Shown piece by piece: positions 1-8,098 of a stretch of DNA of 64,000 nt (the stretch's first letter is position 1; every line of letters begins with the position of its first letter). The translations under genes were made by a program, and so were the position numbers. The notes below the pieces were generated by a model that ran no database searches, was not told the DNA's origin, and saw only the letters and a program-made list of their open reading frames with translations. This stretch comes from Ferrovibrio sp965278975 (GTDB lineage: Bacteria; Pseudomonadota; Alphaproteobacteria; Ferrovibrionales; Ferrovibrionaceae). The stretch covers positions 2,666,001 to 2,730,000 of the forward strand of contig NZ_OZ257126.1 of assembly GCF_965278975.1 (NCBI RefSeq), given 5' to 3'.

Positions 1-251
1 GATTTTGGAACTTCAAATCGTAAGAGTTGAATCAGTTGTCCTACGAGCTGGTCAGAGGCTGCGTGTTGAGCATTGCAGACAATGTGGGTTGGTAATTTTA
101 AGGGGCGTCGATCCGACTTCGCAAAAATCGTTTCCGCTGGGACATGATCCTGATCTTTTTGGTCTTCTGGTTTGAAACCTAGGCCGCAATAAAAGCAAAA
201 TGGTAACTTCTGGAGCGGCTGCAGGTCTTTGTGAGTACTGATTTCAACCAT
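1..251 (-). CDS. HNH-like zinc-binding protein, truncated by window edge
   Basis: The open frame starts at the ATG at 251 and runs off the left edge after 83 codons. What is visible is a Cys pair (C19, C22), an Asp-His-Val-Pro motif (D35-P38) and a Cys-Asn pair (C59-N60). This order resembles the compact HNH nucleases that begin with a CxxC knuckle followed by DHVP and a second CxxCN knuckle; here only one Cys of the second knuckle is clear. It starts 7 bases after the stop of the TIR-like gene, so the two probably form one transcript. No clear Shine-Dalgarno sequence precedes the start, which suggests translational coupling. Base composition is lower in GC than the backbone, fitting a recently acquired element. 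The nuclease role is inferred from the motif pattern; the C-terminal part is not seen. Confidence 0.55.
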   Translation of the reverse strand, partial: MVEISTHKDLQPLQKLPFCFYCGLGFKPEDQKDQDHVPAETIFAKSDRRPLKLPTHIVCNAQHAASDQLVGQLIQLLRFEVPK

Positions 252-258
252 TGCAACG

Positions 259-1218
259 CTACTCGCGAACTGGTCCGCGACCAATTGTAGCTTCGATCCG
301 CTTGTGCAGCCTGTCAGCCAGTTCCTCCATGTTTGACCATGGGATGGTGTTCACTTGGCGGTTGTCAAAGTGAAGAGCGCCGATCTGATCAGCACGACAG
401 GTCTGAATTATTGGTAGGCCAAATCCTTCAGCATACCCGCCTTCGTAATAGACGCCTTGGATGTGATTGGTGAAATCGGCGACTAAAAAGCGGGAGCGGC
501 GAATTTGCCGGATAATCTCATCGTCAATCTTTCCGTTGTATTCAGCTTTATCCACGCGATAGGGCTTGTAACCAGCACGCCGAATGCCTTCGGCCAGCCC
601 CAGCATGTATACATCGTCCATGGCCGACCGCTGATCTTGCCCACCGAACCACATGGCAACAAAGACTTGGGCGCTTTCCGTATTCAGTTTCCGCAATTCT
701 CGAAGGTACTGATAACCATCTCTAGTGATGCGATAGAGGCTGGGTTTCCCGTCTGGTTGGGGGATCTCCTTGAGGAAGCCGGGTTCAACCAGTAGTTCGT
801 TGACCAGAACCCGTGGATCGCGCAAATCCACTGCATATGTCATGGCGCGCAGTTCCCAAATCATCTCGGATAAGTCGATGAAATGGGTGATGCGATCCAC
901 TTTGTTGAAAAGGAACAGAAAGACATCATCGGCCATTTCTAGCGGATCTGGCCTTTTGACCGATAGGTATGCTGGTAAATTGCCGGAGTGAAGCTCGACC
1001 AGCGTTCCCGATGCCATATTGGCGCGACGAACTGTGTTGGCCAATTTGATCCTGTCGGATTTGTCGAGACGTTCGATCAGACCCAGTACTGTGCCAGTAG
1101 CGAAAAAATCGCCACATCGCCGACAGTGCTGCCTAATTCCATCTCGGCCACTCGGCGTCGTGACAGCTTCGGATAAGGTACAAATTACACAGGGGTCTGT
1201 ATTCTGGTTGGCCGACAT
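259..1218 (-). CDS. Zinc-ribbon protein with C-terminal TIR / nucleoside deoxyribosyltransferase-like domain
   Basis: The protein has 319 residues from the ATG at 1218, which has an AGAGG Shine-Dalgarno 4-5 bases upstream; a longer frame to 1251 lacks one. The N-terminus has a four-Cys ribbon (C10, C13, C32, C35). The middle (about 45-185) looks helical with a winged-helix-like stretch. Residues about 190-315 follow the TIR/NDT fold pattern: a strand VFVAMWF, a helix, an IxxxIxxSRFLVADFT strand, then YYEGGYAEGFGLPII with the Glu that acts as catalytic residue in NAD-cleaving TIR and deoxyribosyltransferase enzymes. Such domains often act as NAD- or nucleotide-consuming effectors in phage defence. 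The position at an element boundary, next to an HNH-like gene, fits cargo of that kind. The defence role is inference; a metabolic nucleotide hydrolase is the alternative. Confidence 0.7.
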   Translation of the reverse strand: MSANQNTDPCVICTLSEAVTTPSGRDGIRQHCRRCGDFFATGTVLGLIERLDKSDRIKLANTVRRANMASGTLVELHSGNLPAYLSVKRPDPLEMADDVFLFLFNKVDRITHFIDLSEMIWELRAMTYAVDLRDPRVLVNELLVEPGFLKEIPQPDGKPSLYRITRDGYQYLRELRKLNTESAQVFVAMWFGGQDQRSAMDDVYMLGLAEGIRRAGYKPYRVDKAEYNGKIDDEIIRQIRRSRFLVADFTNHIQGVYYEGGYAEGFGLPIIQTCRADQIGALHFDNRQVNTIPWSNMEELADRLHKRIEATIGRGPVRE

Positions 1219-1378
1219 GCTGCCTCTCAGCGACTCGGATTTCACAGGCAATGATACCAGCGAGTCGTGCGGCGAGGAGATAGGGTAGATTAGTCGTCAA
1301 AACTGTCAAATCAGTCGATTCTGCGTGGCCCATAAATGACCCATAGATTGTAAGTCATTGGCCAACCAACTGCTTTCT

Positions 1379-1428
1379 GAAGACTGAAAATCCTCGTGTC
1401 GGCGGTTCAACTCCGTCCCTGGGCACCA
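1379..1428 (+). other. 3' fragment of tRNA-Phe(GAA), probable attachment site of an integrated element
   Basis: The stretch has the 3' part of an alphaproteobacterial tRNA-Phe: anticodon loop CTGAAAA with GAA at 1386-1388, the 3' side of the anticodon stem, a T-arm GGCGG-TTCAACT-CCGTC, the acceptor strand CCTGGGC, discriminator A and encoded CCA (1426-1428). No D-arm or matching 5' acceptor strand (expected GCCCAGG) lies in the 30-50 bases before it, and the anticodon stem has an A-C mismatch on its 5' side. The tRNA is therefore not intact. Elements that integrate at tRNA 3' ends leave this kind of remnant at their distal end. The low-GC DNA to the left fits that reading, and the intact tRNA-Phe should lie further left. 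Confidence 0.8.
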
Positions 1429-1443
1429 TTCCTTCCCCAAAAT

Positions 1444-2016
1444 CTAGGCTTTCAGCGCCCCCTGGCGCTCGCGGTTGATTGCCGTCAGGCGTCTTATCGC
1501 GTCGCGGTCGAGGCTGGCCGGGCGGCCCTCGGCGTCGAAGGGCGTTTTCCAGTCGAAGGCGTGGGCCGAGGCGCTATGGTCGTGCAGGTATTCATGGCGC
1601 TCGACGGCTTCCCGCCAGTCCGGCACATGGTCCGTCGCCACCCACCACAGCACATAGGGCGGCCAGGCCGGTTTCAGCGGCGGTGCGGCCGGGCGCTGGA
1701 ACCAGTCGCGGCCGCGCGACAAGGCCTCGGCATGGATGCCGCTATAGGCGTAGGCATAGGGGGCATCGAGGTCGCGCCACAGTGAGAGCGTGGAGGGCGA
1801 ATGGCCCTCGCCGGCATAGAAGCGCGGATAGCAATGCGGCCCCCAGCTTGCCGGCCCCGGATCGCCATCATAGCCCGAACGCGCGATGAAGCCCTCACTG
1901 CATTCCACGGCGGCGAGGTTGATGTCGTTGCGCGCATGGAAGCTGTCATTGGCGGGATCGGCATAGGGGCGGATGAAGATGCCGAAGGTGTAGAGCGCCA
2001 GAAGTGGCGCGCTCAT
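1444..2016 (-). CDS. DUF3291 domain protein
   Basis: A 190-residue protein matching the DUF3291 pattern: an N-terminal strand with a short motif LYTFGIF, a central region rich in aromatics, and the family's terminal motif PPYVLWWVATDHVPDWREA followed by a helix with His residues and a HAFDW segment. DUF3291 proteins have a ferredoxin-like fold related to antibiotic-biosynthesis monooxygenases, but no reaction is established. Its start overlaps the stop of the upstream 89-residue gene by 4 bases, so the two are translationally coupled. It is the first backbone gene after the tRNA remnant, and its GC-rich codons match the chromosome. Confidence 0.75.
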   Translation of the reverse strand: MSAPLLALYTFGIFIRPYADPANDSFHARNDINLAAVECSEGFIARSGYDGDPGPASWGPHCYPRFYAGEGHSPSTLSLWRDLDAPYAYAYSGIHAEALSRGRDWFQRPAAPPLKPAWPPYVLWWVATDHVPDWREAVERHEYLHDHSASAHAFDWKTPFDAEGRPASLDRDAIRRLTAINRERQGALKA

Positions 2017-2282
2017 TGCCGCAAATCTCTCAGGGCTGCATGCAGGTCGTCGCTGCGAATCTTGGGCAGGCTCTGGCCGAGCAGGGCCTGGAACGCGCCG
2101 GCATCCGGCGCCGGCTCACCAGCCTCGGCGCCAAGGTCGGCCAGCCGTTGGCGCGCTGCTGCATCGGGCGCCAGGCGCCAGAGGCTGTTCAGGCACGCAC
2201 CGATCTCGTCGGCGCTGAGGAAGCCCATATAGGCATCCGGGGCGAAACGGGCGGCGCAGCTTGGCGAGGCGGGGTCGTTCAT
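2013..2282 (-). CDS. Small protein of unknown function upstream of the DUF3291 gene
   Basis: An 89-residue protein, acidic and alanine-rich, predicted mostly helical, with no signal peptide and no motif I recognise. It has two Cys near the N-terminus (residues 9 and 30) that could be incidental. It ends within the start codon region of the DUF3291 gene (4-base overlap), which is the best evidence that it is real. GC-rich third positions support coding. The 120 bases upstream separate it from the divergent aminotransferase gene and must hold both promoters. Confidence 0.6.
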   Translation of the reverse strand: MNDPASPSCAARFAPDAYMGFLSADEIGACLNSLWRLAPDAAARQRLADLGAEAGEPAPDAGAFQALLGQSLPKIRSDDLHAALRDLRQ

Positions 2283-2406
2283 GGCCGCCAGTCTAGCACA
2301 GTTCCGGCCTGGTTCGGCCTATCGGCTTGCGGCGCGACTCGGGCGCGGGTAGGCTCTGCGGATTCGTTCCCGGCCCCCGATTCGGGTCACAAGGCCTTGA
2401 TTCGCA

Positions 2407-3633
2407 ATGCTGAACAGCAACCTAGACGTTCTTACCGACTACCCCTTTCAGCGTCTCCGCGCGCTGCTTGATGGCAGCCCGGTAAGCCATGGCCTGAAGC
2501 CGATCAATCTTTCGGTCGGCGAGCCGCAGCACCCGATGCCGGATTTCGTCGGCACCATCATGCGCGGCGACCTCTCGGCCTTGAGCCGCTACCCGACGCC
2601 GAACGGCTCGCCGGATTTCCGCGCCGCCTGTGCTGATTGGCTCAAGCGCCGTTATGCCCTGCCCGAGGGCCTGATCGACCCCGAGCGCCAGATCGTGGCG
2701 CTGAACGGCACCCGCGAAGGCCTCTACATGCTGGCCCAGGTGGTGGTGCCGCCGGAGAAGAACGGCAAGCGCGCTGCCGTGCTGATGCCGAACCCGTTCT
2801 ACCAGGCCTATATCGGCGCCACCGCCTCGGTGGGTGCGGAAGCCGTGTTCGTGCCGGCCCCGGCGGAGAATGGCTTCCTGCCGGATTTCTCATCGCTCGA
2901 TCCCGATACGCTGGCACGCACCGCGCTGGTCTATCTCTGCTCGCCGGCCAATCCGCAGGGTACGGTGGCGAGCCTGGATTACCTGATGCGGCTGATCGAA
3001 CTGGCGCGGCAGTATGATTTCACCATCGCCTTCGATGAATGTTATGCCGAAATCTACGATGCCGTGCCGCCGCCGGGCGGCCTGGAAGCCGCGCTGGCCT
3101 TGAGCGGCGGGCGCATCACCGACCACACGCTCGACAACATCGTGGTGTTCCATTCGCTGTCCAAGCGTTCCTCGGTGCCGGGCCTGCGTTCCGGCTTCTG
3201 CACCGGCGATGCGCGCATCACCCAGGCCTTCATCAAGCTGCGCAACTATGGCTGCGCCGGCATGATGATGCCGGTGGCCGAGGCTTCCGCCGCTTTGTGG
3301 CGCGAGGAAACCCATGTGGCAGCCAACCGCGCGCTTTATCGCGAAAAGTTCGATATCGCCCAGAGCGTGATCGGTAATCGTTTTGGCTTCTACCGGCCGG
3401 CCGGCGGCTTCTATCTCTGGCTCGATGTCGGTGATGGCGAAGCTGCGGCGCTGAAACTCTGGCGCGAGGCCGGGGTGCGGACCCTGCCGGGCGGCTATCT
3501 GGTGCGCGACCTGGGCGACGGCATCTCGGCCAAGGCCGGCAATCCCTATCTGCGCATCGCCCTGGTCTGCGAACTGGAACAGACCCGGGAGGCATTGCAG
3601 CGCATCGGCCAGGTCTTAGGGGCCGGGTCTTAG
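2407..3633 (+). CDS. dapC: PLP-dependent aminotransferase, probable N-succinyl-diaminopimelate aminotransferase
   Basis: A 408-residue fold-type I aminotransferase. The PLP-binding Lys is K253 in SLSKRSSVPGLRSGF, with the Asn of SPANPQGT and the Asp/Tyr of AFDECYAEIY upstream, as in class I/II enzymes. Alphaproteobacterial proteins of this type are assigned to the succinylase branch of lysine/diaminopimelate synthesis, converting N-succinyl-2-amino-6-oxopimelate to N-succinyl-LL-diaminopimelate with glutamate. The product feeds peptidoglycan and lysine. It lies 75 bases before ftsK on the same strand, which may mean co-transcription. Substrate assignment rests on family and context, so another amino-group acceptor cannot be excluded. 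Confidence 0.75.
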   Translation: MLNSNLDVLTDYPFQRLRALLDGSPVSHGLKPINLSVGEPQHPMPDFVGTIMRGDLSALSRYPTPNGSPDFRAACADWLKRRYALPEGLIDPERQIVALNGTREGLYMLAQVVVPPEKNGKRAAVLMPNPFYQAYIGATASVGAEAVFVPAPAENGFLPDFSSLDPDTLARTALVYLCSPANPQGTVASLDYLMRLIELARQYDFTIAFDECYAEIYDAVPPPGGLEAALALSGGRITDHTLDNIVVFHSLSKRSSVPGLRSGFCTGDARITQAFIKLRNYGCAGMMMPVAEASAALWREETHVAANRALYREKFDIAQSVIGNRFGFYRPAGGFYLWLDVGDGEAAALKLWREAGVRTLPGGYLVRDLGDGISAKAGNPYLRIALVCELEQTREALQRIGQVLGAGS

Positions 3634-3708
3634 GGGATCGGTAAGGTTTTAGGGGCTTAATCGTCAGGCTGGCTGTGGGCTGTCCACAGGCCGGCGGAGG
3701 TTGATTCG

Positions 3709-6270
3709 ATGAGGGGCGGCATGCGCGGCAAATCGGCCCGGAAACCACGGTTTTTTCCGCAGGGTTTCGATAGTTTCATGCGAGAGCGGGCGCAGGAGGG
3801 CGGCGGCGTGCTGCTGCTCGGCTGCGGCTTCCTGCTGGCTTTGGCGCTGGCTACCTACACCGAAGCCGACCCGAATCTGAATCATGCCACCCGCCAGGTG
3901 GCGCAGAACTGGCTCGGCCGCCCGGGCGCCTACCTCTCCGATCTGTTGCTCCAGACGCTCGGCCTCTCGGCCTGGCTGTTCGTCGGCCTGCTGGCCACCT
4001 GGGGCTTCCGTGTCGCCTCCCATCGCGGCCTGCCGCGCTGGTGGCTGAACATCGCCCTGGTGCCGCTCACCCTGCTGCTGTTCGCCGCCTTCGCCGCCGC
4101 CCTGCCGCTGCCGGCCTCCTGGACGCTTCGCACCGGCCTTGGCGGCATCCTGGGCGACTGGCTGATGTACCGCCAGCTCGTGCCGGTGGCGGTGGAACTC
4201 GGCCTGCCGATTTCCGCCGTGCTGCCGGGTGCCGTCTGCCTGGGCCTGGCTTGCCTCTGCTTCTATTTCTGCTCCGGCCTGTCGCTTGGTGAATGGCGCA
4301 GCGTCGGCTCCGGCATCGGCTTCGGCGCCACCGCCGCTGCTGGCCTCACCGCTCAAGGTCTCTACCAGAGCGGCAAGGTGGCCCTGCGTGCCGGCGCCGA
4401 GGCGCCGGGCTTCTTCGGCGGCATCAAGCAGGCTTTCGGCGCCGCTTTCGCGCCGATCTTCTCGCGTCGCGCGGTAGATGCCGAGGACGATGATTTTGAA
4501 ACACCGGTGCCGGGTGAGGAAAAGCCGCGCGGCAGCCAGCAGCGCGCCGAGCCGCGCCTTTCCTCCGCCAAGTCACGTCATGTCGATGACGAGGAAGAGG
4601 CGGATGATGATGAGGATGAGCGCGAGAGCATGGCGCTGCCGCCGGCCAAGAAGCTGGACGAGCAGGGCCGTGTCGAGCGCCGCCTGGAACGGCCCAAGGC
4701 CGGCAAGCGTGCCGCCGCTGAAGCACAGGTGGCGATGAAGCTGGGCGATGGCGGCAGTTTCGAGCTGCCCGAACTCGGCCTGCTGAAGCCGGCGCCCGCC
4801 GATGCCGGCCGCGAGAAGATCAACGAAGAAGCCCTGGAGCAGAATGCGCGGATGCTCGAATCCGTGCTCAGCGAATTCGGCGTGCAGGGCGAAATCACCA
4901 AGGTGCGCCCCGGCCCGGTGGTGACGCTCTATGAACTCGAACCGGCGCCCGGCACCAAGTCGAGCCGCGTCATCGGCCTCGCCGACGATATCGCCCGCTC
5001 GATGAGCGCGCTCTCCGCCCGTGTCGCGGTGATCCCGGGCCGCAACGCCATCGGCATCGAATTACCGAATGCCAAGCGCGAGACGGTCTACCTGCGCGAA
5101 TTGCTGGCTTCCGCCGAATTCGAGAATTCCGCCAACAAGCTGGCCCTGGCGCTCGGCAAGGATATCGGCGGCTCCCCGGCGATTGCCGATCTCACCCGCA
5201 TGCCGCATCTGCTCGTTGCCGGCACCACCGGCTCGGGCAAGTCGGTGGCGATCAACACCATGATCCTGTCGCTGCTCTATCGCCTGACGCCGGATCAGTG
5301 CCGCTTCATCATGGTCGATCCCAAGATGCTGGAATTGTCGGTCTATGACGGTATCCCGCATCTGCTGGCGCCGGTGGTCACCGAGCCGGGCAAGGCGGTG
5401 GTGGCGCTGAAATGGACCGTGCGCGAGATGGAGGACCGCTATCGCAAGATGTCGGAACTCGGCGTGCGCAACATCGCCTCCTACAACGAGCGCCTGGCGC
5501 AGGCCCGCGTGAAGGGCGAAACCCTCGGCCGCACGGTGCAGACCGGTTTCGATCCTGAAACCGGCAAGCCGATCTTCGAGGAACGCCCGCTCGATCTCAA
5601 TCCGCTGCCCTTCATCGTGGTGATCGTCGACGAACTCGCCGACCTCATGCTGGTGGCGGGCAAGGATATCGAAGCCGCGATCCAGCGCCTGGCGCAGATG
5701 GCGCGTGCCGCCGGTATTCACCTGATCATGGCGACGCAGCGTCCCTCGGTGGATGTCATCACCGGCACGATCAAGGCGAATTTCCCCACCCGCATTTCCT
5801 TCCAGGTCACCTCGAAGATCGACAGCCGCACGATCCTGGGCGAGATGGGCGCCGAGCAGCTGCTCGGCATGGGCGACATGCTCTACATGCCCGGCGCCGG
5901 CCGTATCCAGCGCGTGCATGGGCCATTCGTGACCGACGAGGAAGTCGAGCGCGTGGTGAAGATGCTCAAGGATCAGGGCGAGCCGGTCTATGTCGAGGCG
6001 GTCACTGCCGACAACGACAGCAAATTCGGCCTGCCCGGCATGGGCGGTGGTGAAGACGGCGATGAGGCCGATCAGCTCTATGATCAGGCCGTGGCCCTGG
6101 TCTGCCGCGAGCGCAAGGCCTCCACCAGCTTCATCCAGCGCCACCTGCAGATCGGCTATAACCGCGCTGCCCGCATCATGGAGCGGATGGAAAAGGAAGG
6201 CGTGGTCGGCGGCGCCAACCATGTCGGCAAGCGCGAAGTGCTGGCCCGCGACATCGAGGCGGCGGAGTAG
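3709..6270 (+). CDS. ftsK: DNA translocase FtsK
   Basis: An 853-residue ATP-driven double-stranded DNA pump anchored at the division septum. It moves chromosome ends apart and activates XerCD recombination at dif. In order: a cytoplasmic basic N-terminus, four or five membrane segments between about residues 28 and 190, an acidic and charged linker (about 255-350, with a run of Asp/Glu), the motor with Walker A GTTGSGKS at 505-512 and Walker B IVVIVDELADLM, and a C-terminal winged-helix gamma domain (last about 65 residues) that reads KOPS sequences. The linker is short compared with E. coli FtsK, as is usual in alphaproteobacteria. The partner recombinase XerD is encoded at 18 kb in this window. 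Confidence 0.96.
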   Translation: MRGGMRGKSARKPRFFPQGFDSFMRERAQEGGGVLLLGCGFLLALALATYTEADPNLNHATRQVAQNWLGRPGAYLSDLLLQTLGLSAWLFVGLLATWGFRVASHRGLPRWWLNIALVPLTLLLFAAFAAALPLPASWTLRTGLGGILGDWLMYRQLVPVAVELGLPISAVLPGAVCLGLACLCFYFCSGLSLGEWRSVGSGIGFGATAAAGLTAQGLYQSGKVALRAGAEAPGFFGGIKQAFGAAFAPIFSRRAVDAEDDDFETPVPGEEKPRGSQQRAEPRLSSAKSRHVDDEEEADDDEDERESMALPPAKKLDEQGRVERRLERPKAGKRAAAEAQVAMKLGDGGSFELPELGLLKPAPADAGREKINEEALEQNARMLESVLSEFGVQGEITKVRPGPVVTLYELEPAPGTKSSRVIGLADDIARSMSALSARVAVIPGRNAIGIELPNAKRETVYLRELLASAEFENSANKLALALGKDIGGSPAIADLTRMPHLLVAGTTGSGKSVAINTMILSLLYRLTPDQCRFIMVDPKMLELSVYDGIPHLLAPVVTEPGKAVVALKWTVREMEDRYRKMSELGVRNIASYNERLAQARVKGETLGRTVQTGFDPETGKPIFEERPLDLNPLPFIVVIVDELADLMLVAGKDIEAAIQRLAQMARAAGIHLIMATQRPSVDVITGTIKANFPTRISFQVTSKIDSRTILGEMGAEQLLGMGDMLYMPGAGRIQRVHGPFVTDEEVERVVKMLKDQGEPVYVEAVTADNDSKFGLPGMGGGEDGDEADQLYDQAVALVCRERKASTSFIQRHLQIGYNRAARIMERMEKEGVVGGANHVGKREVLARDIEAAE

Positions 6271-6330
6271 GGGGGTTCCTCCCGGACTAAATTCGGTCTA
6301 TATTCTGGTCTGCTTGTGAAGGAGCCGGCC

Positions 6331-6603
6331 ATGAAGCTTGCCGACCGTGTCAAACCGATCAGCTATCTCAAGGCACATGCCCCGGAAGTAATTCGGGAAC
6401 TTTCCGTGCATGGCGAGCCGGTTATCGTAACCCTGCATGGCGAAGCCAAGGCGGTGTTGCAGGATATCGCCAGCTATGAGCAGACCCAGGAGACACTGGC
6501 GCTGCTCAAGGTGCTTGCCTTGACCGCCAGGAATGTCGAGGCAGGCAGGGTAAAACCGGCGAAGCAGGCCTTTTCCAGCATTCGTGCGCGCCTCAAAGTT
6601 TGA
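6331..6603 (+). CDS. Phd/YefM-family antitoxin
   Basis: A 90-residue protein from the ATG at 6331, which is preceded by AAGGAG six bases upstream; a GTG 15 bases earlier is less likely. The N-terminal half has the Phd/YefM pattern (ISYLKAHAPEVIRELSVHGEPVIVTLHGEAKAV is split here by a turn), that is a DNA-binding dimerisation domain. The C-terminal half (about 50-90) would be the toxin-binding tail. Such antitoxins repress their own operon, often with the toxin as co-repressor. The toxin gene begins 8 bases after this stop, and an alternative TTG toxin start would overlap the stop. Confidence 0.85.
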   Translation: MKLADRVKPISYLKAHAPEVIRELSVHGEPVIVTLHGEAKAVLQDIASYEQTQETLALLKVLALTARNVEAGRVKPAKQAFSSIRARLKV

Positions 6604-6611
6604 GCCCGATC

Positions 6612-6947
6612 ATGGGCTATGAGGTTTTCCTCGCCGAAGATGCCGAACAGGACATTGTCGATATTCACCGCTTCGTCGCCACGCAGGATGGCCTGCAAAA
6701 AGCGGATCGGCTGCTGGCTGCTCTGGAAACGGTCTGCTTGCGTCTGGCTGAGCTTCCCCTACGCGGCCATGTGCCGAAGGAATTGAGGACGCTCGGCATT
6801 ACCGATTTCCTTGAGGCACATTTCAAGCCGTATCGCATTATCTACCGGGTATTGGGTCGGCAGGTCATTGTCTATTGCGTGCTTGACGGGCGCCGCGACA
6901 TGCAGACCCTGCTGCAACGGCGCTTGCTGATATCTGGCCTAGAATAA
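6612..6947 (+). CDS. RelE/ParE-family toxin
   Basis: A 111-residue protein from the ATG at 6612. It matches the RelE/ParE fold: an N-terminal strand YEVFLAEDAEQDIVDI, two helices, then FLEAHFKPYRIIYRVLGRQVIVYCVLDGRRDMQTLL, the typical beta-hairpin and C-terminal RRDMQ motif of ParE/YoeB relatives. ParE members poison DNA gyrase and RelE members cut mRNA on the ribosome; sequence alone does not decide, but the RRD-x-Q ending favours the ParE branch. It forms a type II toxin-antitoxin pair with the preceding gene. Its 3' end overlaps the convergent ogt gene by 9 bases. Confidence 0.85.
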   Translation: MGYEVFLAEDAEQDIVDIHRFVATQDGLQKADRLLAALETVCLRLAELPLRGHVPKELRTLGITDFLEAHFKPYRIIYRVLGRQVIVYCVLDGRRDMQTLLQRRLLISGLE

Positions 6948-7481
6948 ACTCGGCTGTTTGTTATCCGGCGCACCGCCTTCGATGGCGAGCATTTTCAGCT
7001 TGGTCTCGCGTCCTCCCGGCGCCGAGAAGCCGCCGAGCTTGCCATTGGCAGCCACCACGCGATGGCAGGGAATGATCACCGGGATAGGGTTCTTGCCGAG
7101 CGCATAGCCCACCGCGCGGGCATCACCGTCGGGTCCTGCATCCAGTTCATTGGCAATTGCGCCATAGGTCATGGTCTCCCCGGGCTTGAGCCGGCAGATC
7201 ACGTCATAGACACGGCGGTGGAAGGCGGGCAGGGCCTCGGTATCCAGCGGTGCATCCGCAAAACTCACGCTGCGGTCGCCGCCGAGCAGGGCCTGGATGC
7301 CGGCAATGGCCTTGGCGATGGCCGGCGGCGGCGTGGCTTCCTCGGCGGCTGCATGGCGCCGCAGCAGATGGGCGCGGGTTGCCTCGCGGCTATGTTCAGG
7401 CAATTGCACCGCCGCGATGCCGCGTTCGCCCCACAGCAGGCCGCAGGGGCCAAGCGCGGTATCGAACACGGCGTAATTCAT
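6939..7481 (-). CDS. ogt: Methylated-DNA--protein-cysteine methyltransferase
   Basis: A 180-residue suicide DNA repair protein that transfers the methyl group from O6-methylguanine or O4-methylthymine to its own cysteine. The acceptor is C139 in the IIPCHRVV motif. The helix-turn-helix region before it (MTYGAIANEL, ARAVGYALGKNP) is the DNA-binding part, with the Arg finger in ARAVG. Length is that of stand-alone Ogt enzymes without the Ada regulatory domain. It overlaps the toxin gene tail-to-tail and is followed 30 bases upstream by the RNA methyltransferase gene on the same strand. Confidence 0.93.
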   Translation of the reverse strand: MNYAVFDTALGPCGLLWGERGIAAVQLPEHSREATRAHLLRRHAAAEEATPPPAIAKAIAGIQALLGGDRSVSFADAPLDTEALPAFHRRVYDVICRLKPGETMTYGAIANELDAGPDGDARAVGYALGKNPIPVIIPCHRVVAANGKLGGFSAPGGRETKLKMLAIEGGAPDNKQPSLF

Positions 7482-7511
7482 GACGCGATCCGCTTCATGA
7501 TTCGACCCATT

Positions 7512-8039
7512 TCATGACTCAACGATGCGCTTGCGGTGCCGCCCGCCGGTATCCTCCGGCCAGACCGGCTTGCCCAGGGGCGAAAGCGGGCGTTCGGCGA
7601 ACTTGCCGAGCGTGATCAGGCGATCATACATCACGATGGCGCCGGCAACGCCGACATTGACGCAGAAGCTGGTCGGGATCTTGATCACATGGTCGCAGCG
7701 CGCGACCAGTTCCGGGCTCAGCGAGCCCTGTTCCGGCCCCAGCACATAGGCGGCCCGCTGCGGGTGGCGGAAGCTCGGCAGGTCCACGGCCTGATCCAGC
7801 AGTTCGATGCCCACCAGCTTGCAGCCCTGCGGCAGTTTCAGGTCGGCGGGCTTGTCGTAGGTATACCAGGGCAGGTTGTCGGGCGTGCGGCTGGTATCGG
7901 AGCGGGCGGCATTCACCGAATAGGCGGCATCGATGGTGAAAACGAAGCCGGCGCCGAAGGCATGCGCGGTGCGGAACAGCGTGCCCGCATTCATCGGCTT
8001 GCTCATCCGCTCTGTGCCTACGCCGAAAAAGCCACGCAT
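7512..8039 (-). CDS. SpoU/TrmH-family RNA 2'-O-methyltransferase
   Basis: A 175-residue protein from the ATG at 8039; longer frames lack family similarity at the N-terminus. The three SpoU motifs are visible: N-x-G-x-x-x-R (NAGTLFRTAHAFGA), the AYVLGPEQGSLS strand-loop, and IPTSFCVNVGVAGAIVMYD at the C-terminus that forms part of the trefoil knot binding S-adenosylmethionine. Members methylate ribose in tRNA or rRNA; the target is not readable here. The N terminus lacks the extra RNA-binding domain of TrmH/RlmB. It is divergent from the asparaginase gene with 59 bases between them. Confidence 0.88.
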   Translation of the reverse strand: MRGFFGVGTERMSKPMNAGTLFRTAHAFGAGFVFTIDAAYSVNAARSDTSRTPDNLPWYTYDKPADLKLPQGCKLVGIELLDQAVDLPSFRHPQRAAYVLGPEQGSLSPELVARCDHVIKIPTSFCVNVGVAGAIVMYDRLITLGKFAERPLSPLGKPVWPEDTGGRHRKRIVES

Positions 8040-8098
8040 CTCTGGTCCGCCTCTGCCGCAATAAGTATAAACTACGCCGAAATATCCAGGAGGAAACC

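Noticed and set aside
1352..1428. Intact tRNA-Phe gene
   Set aside because: The 76 bases ending in CCA do not begin with a strand that pairs with CCTGGGC, there is no D-arm, and the anticodon stem has a mismatch; only the 3' part is present.
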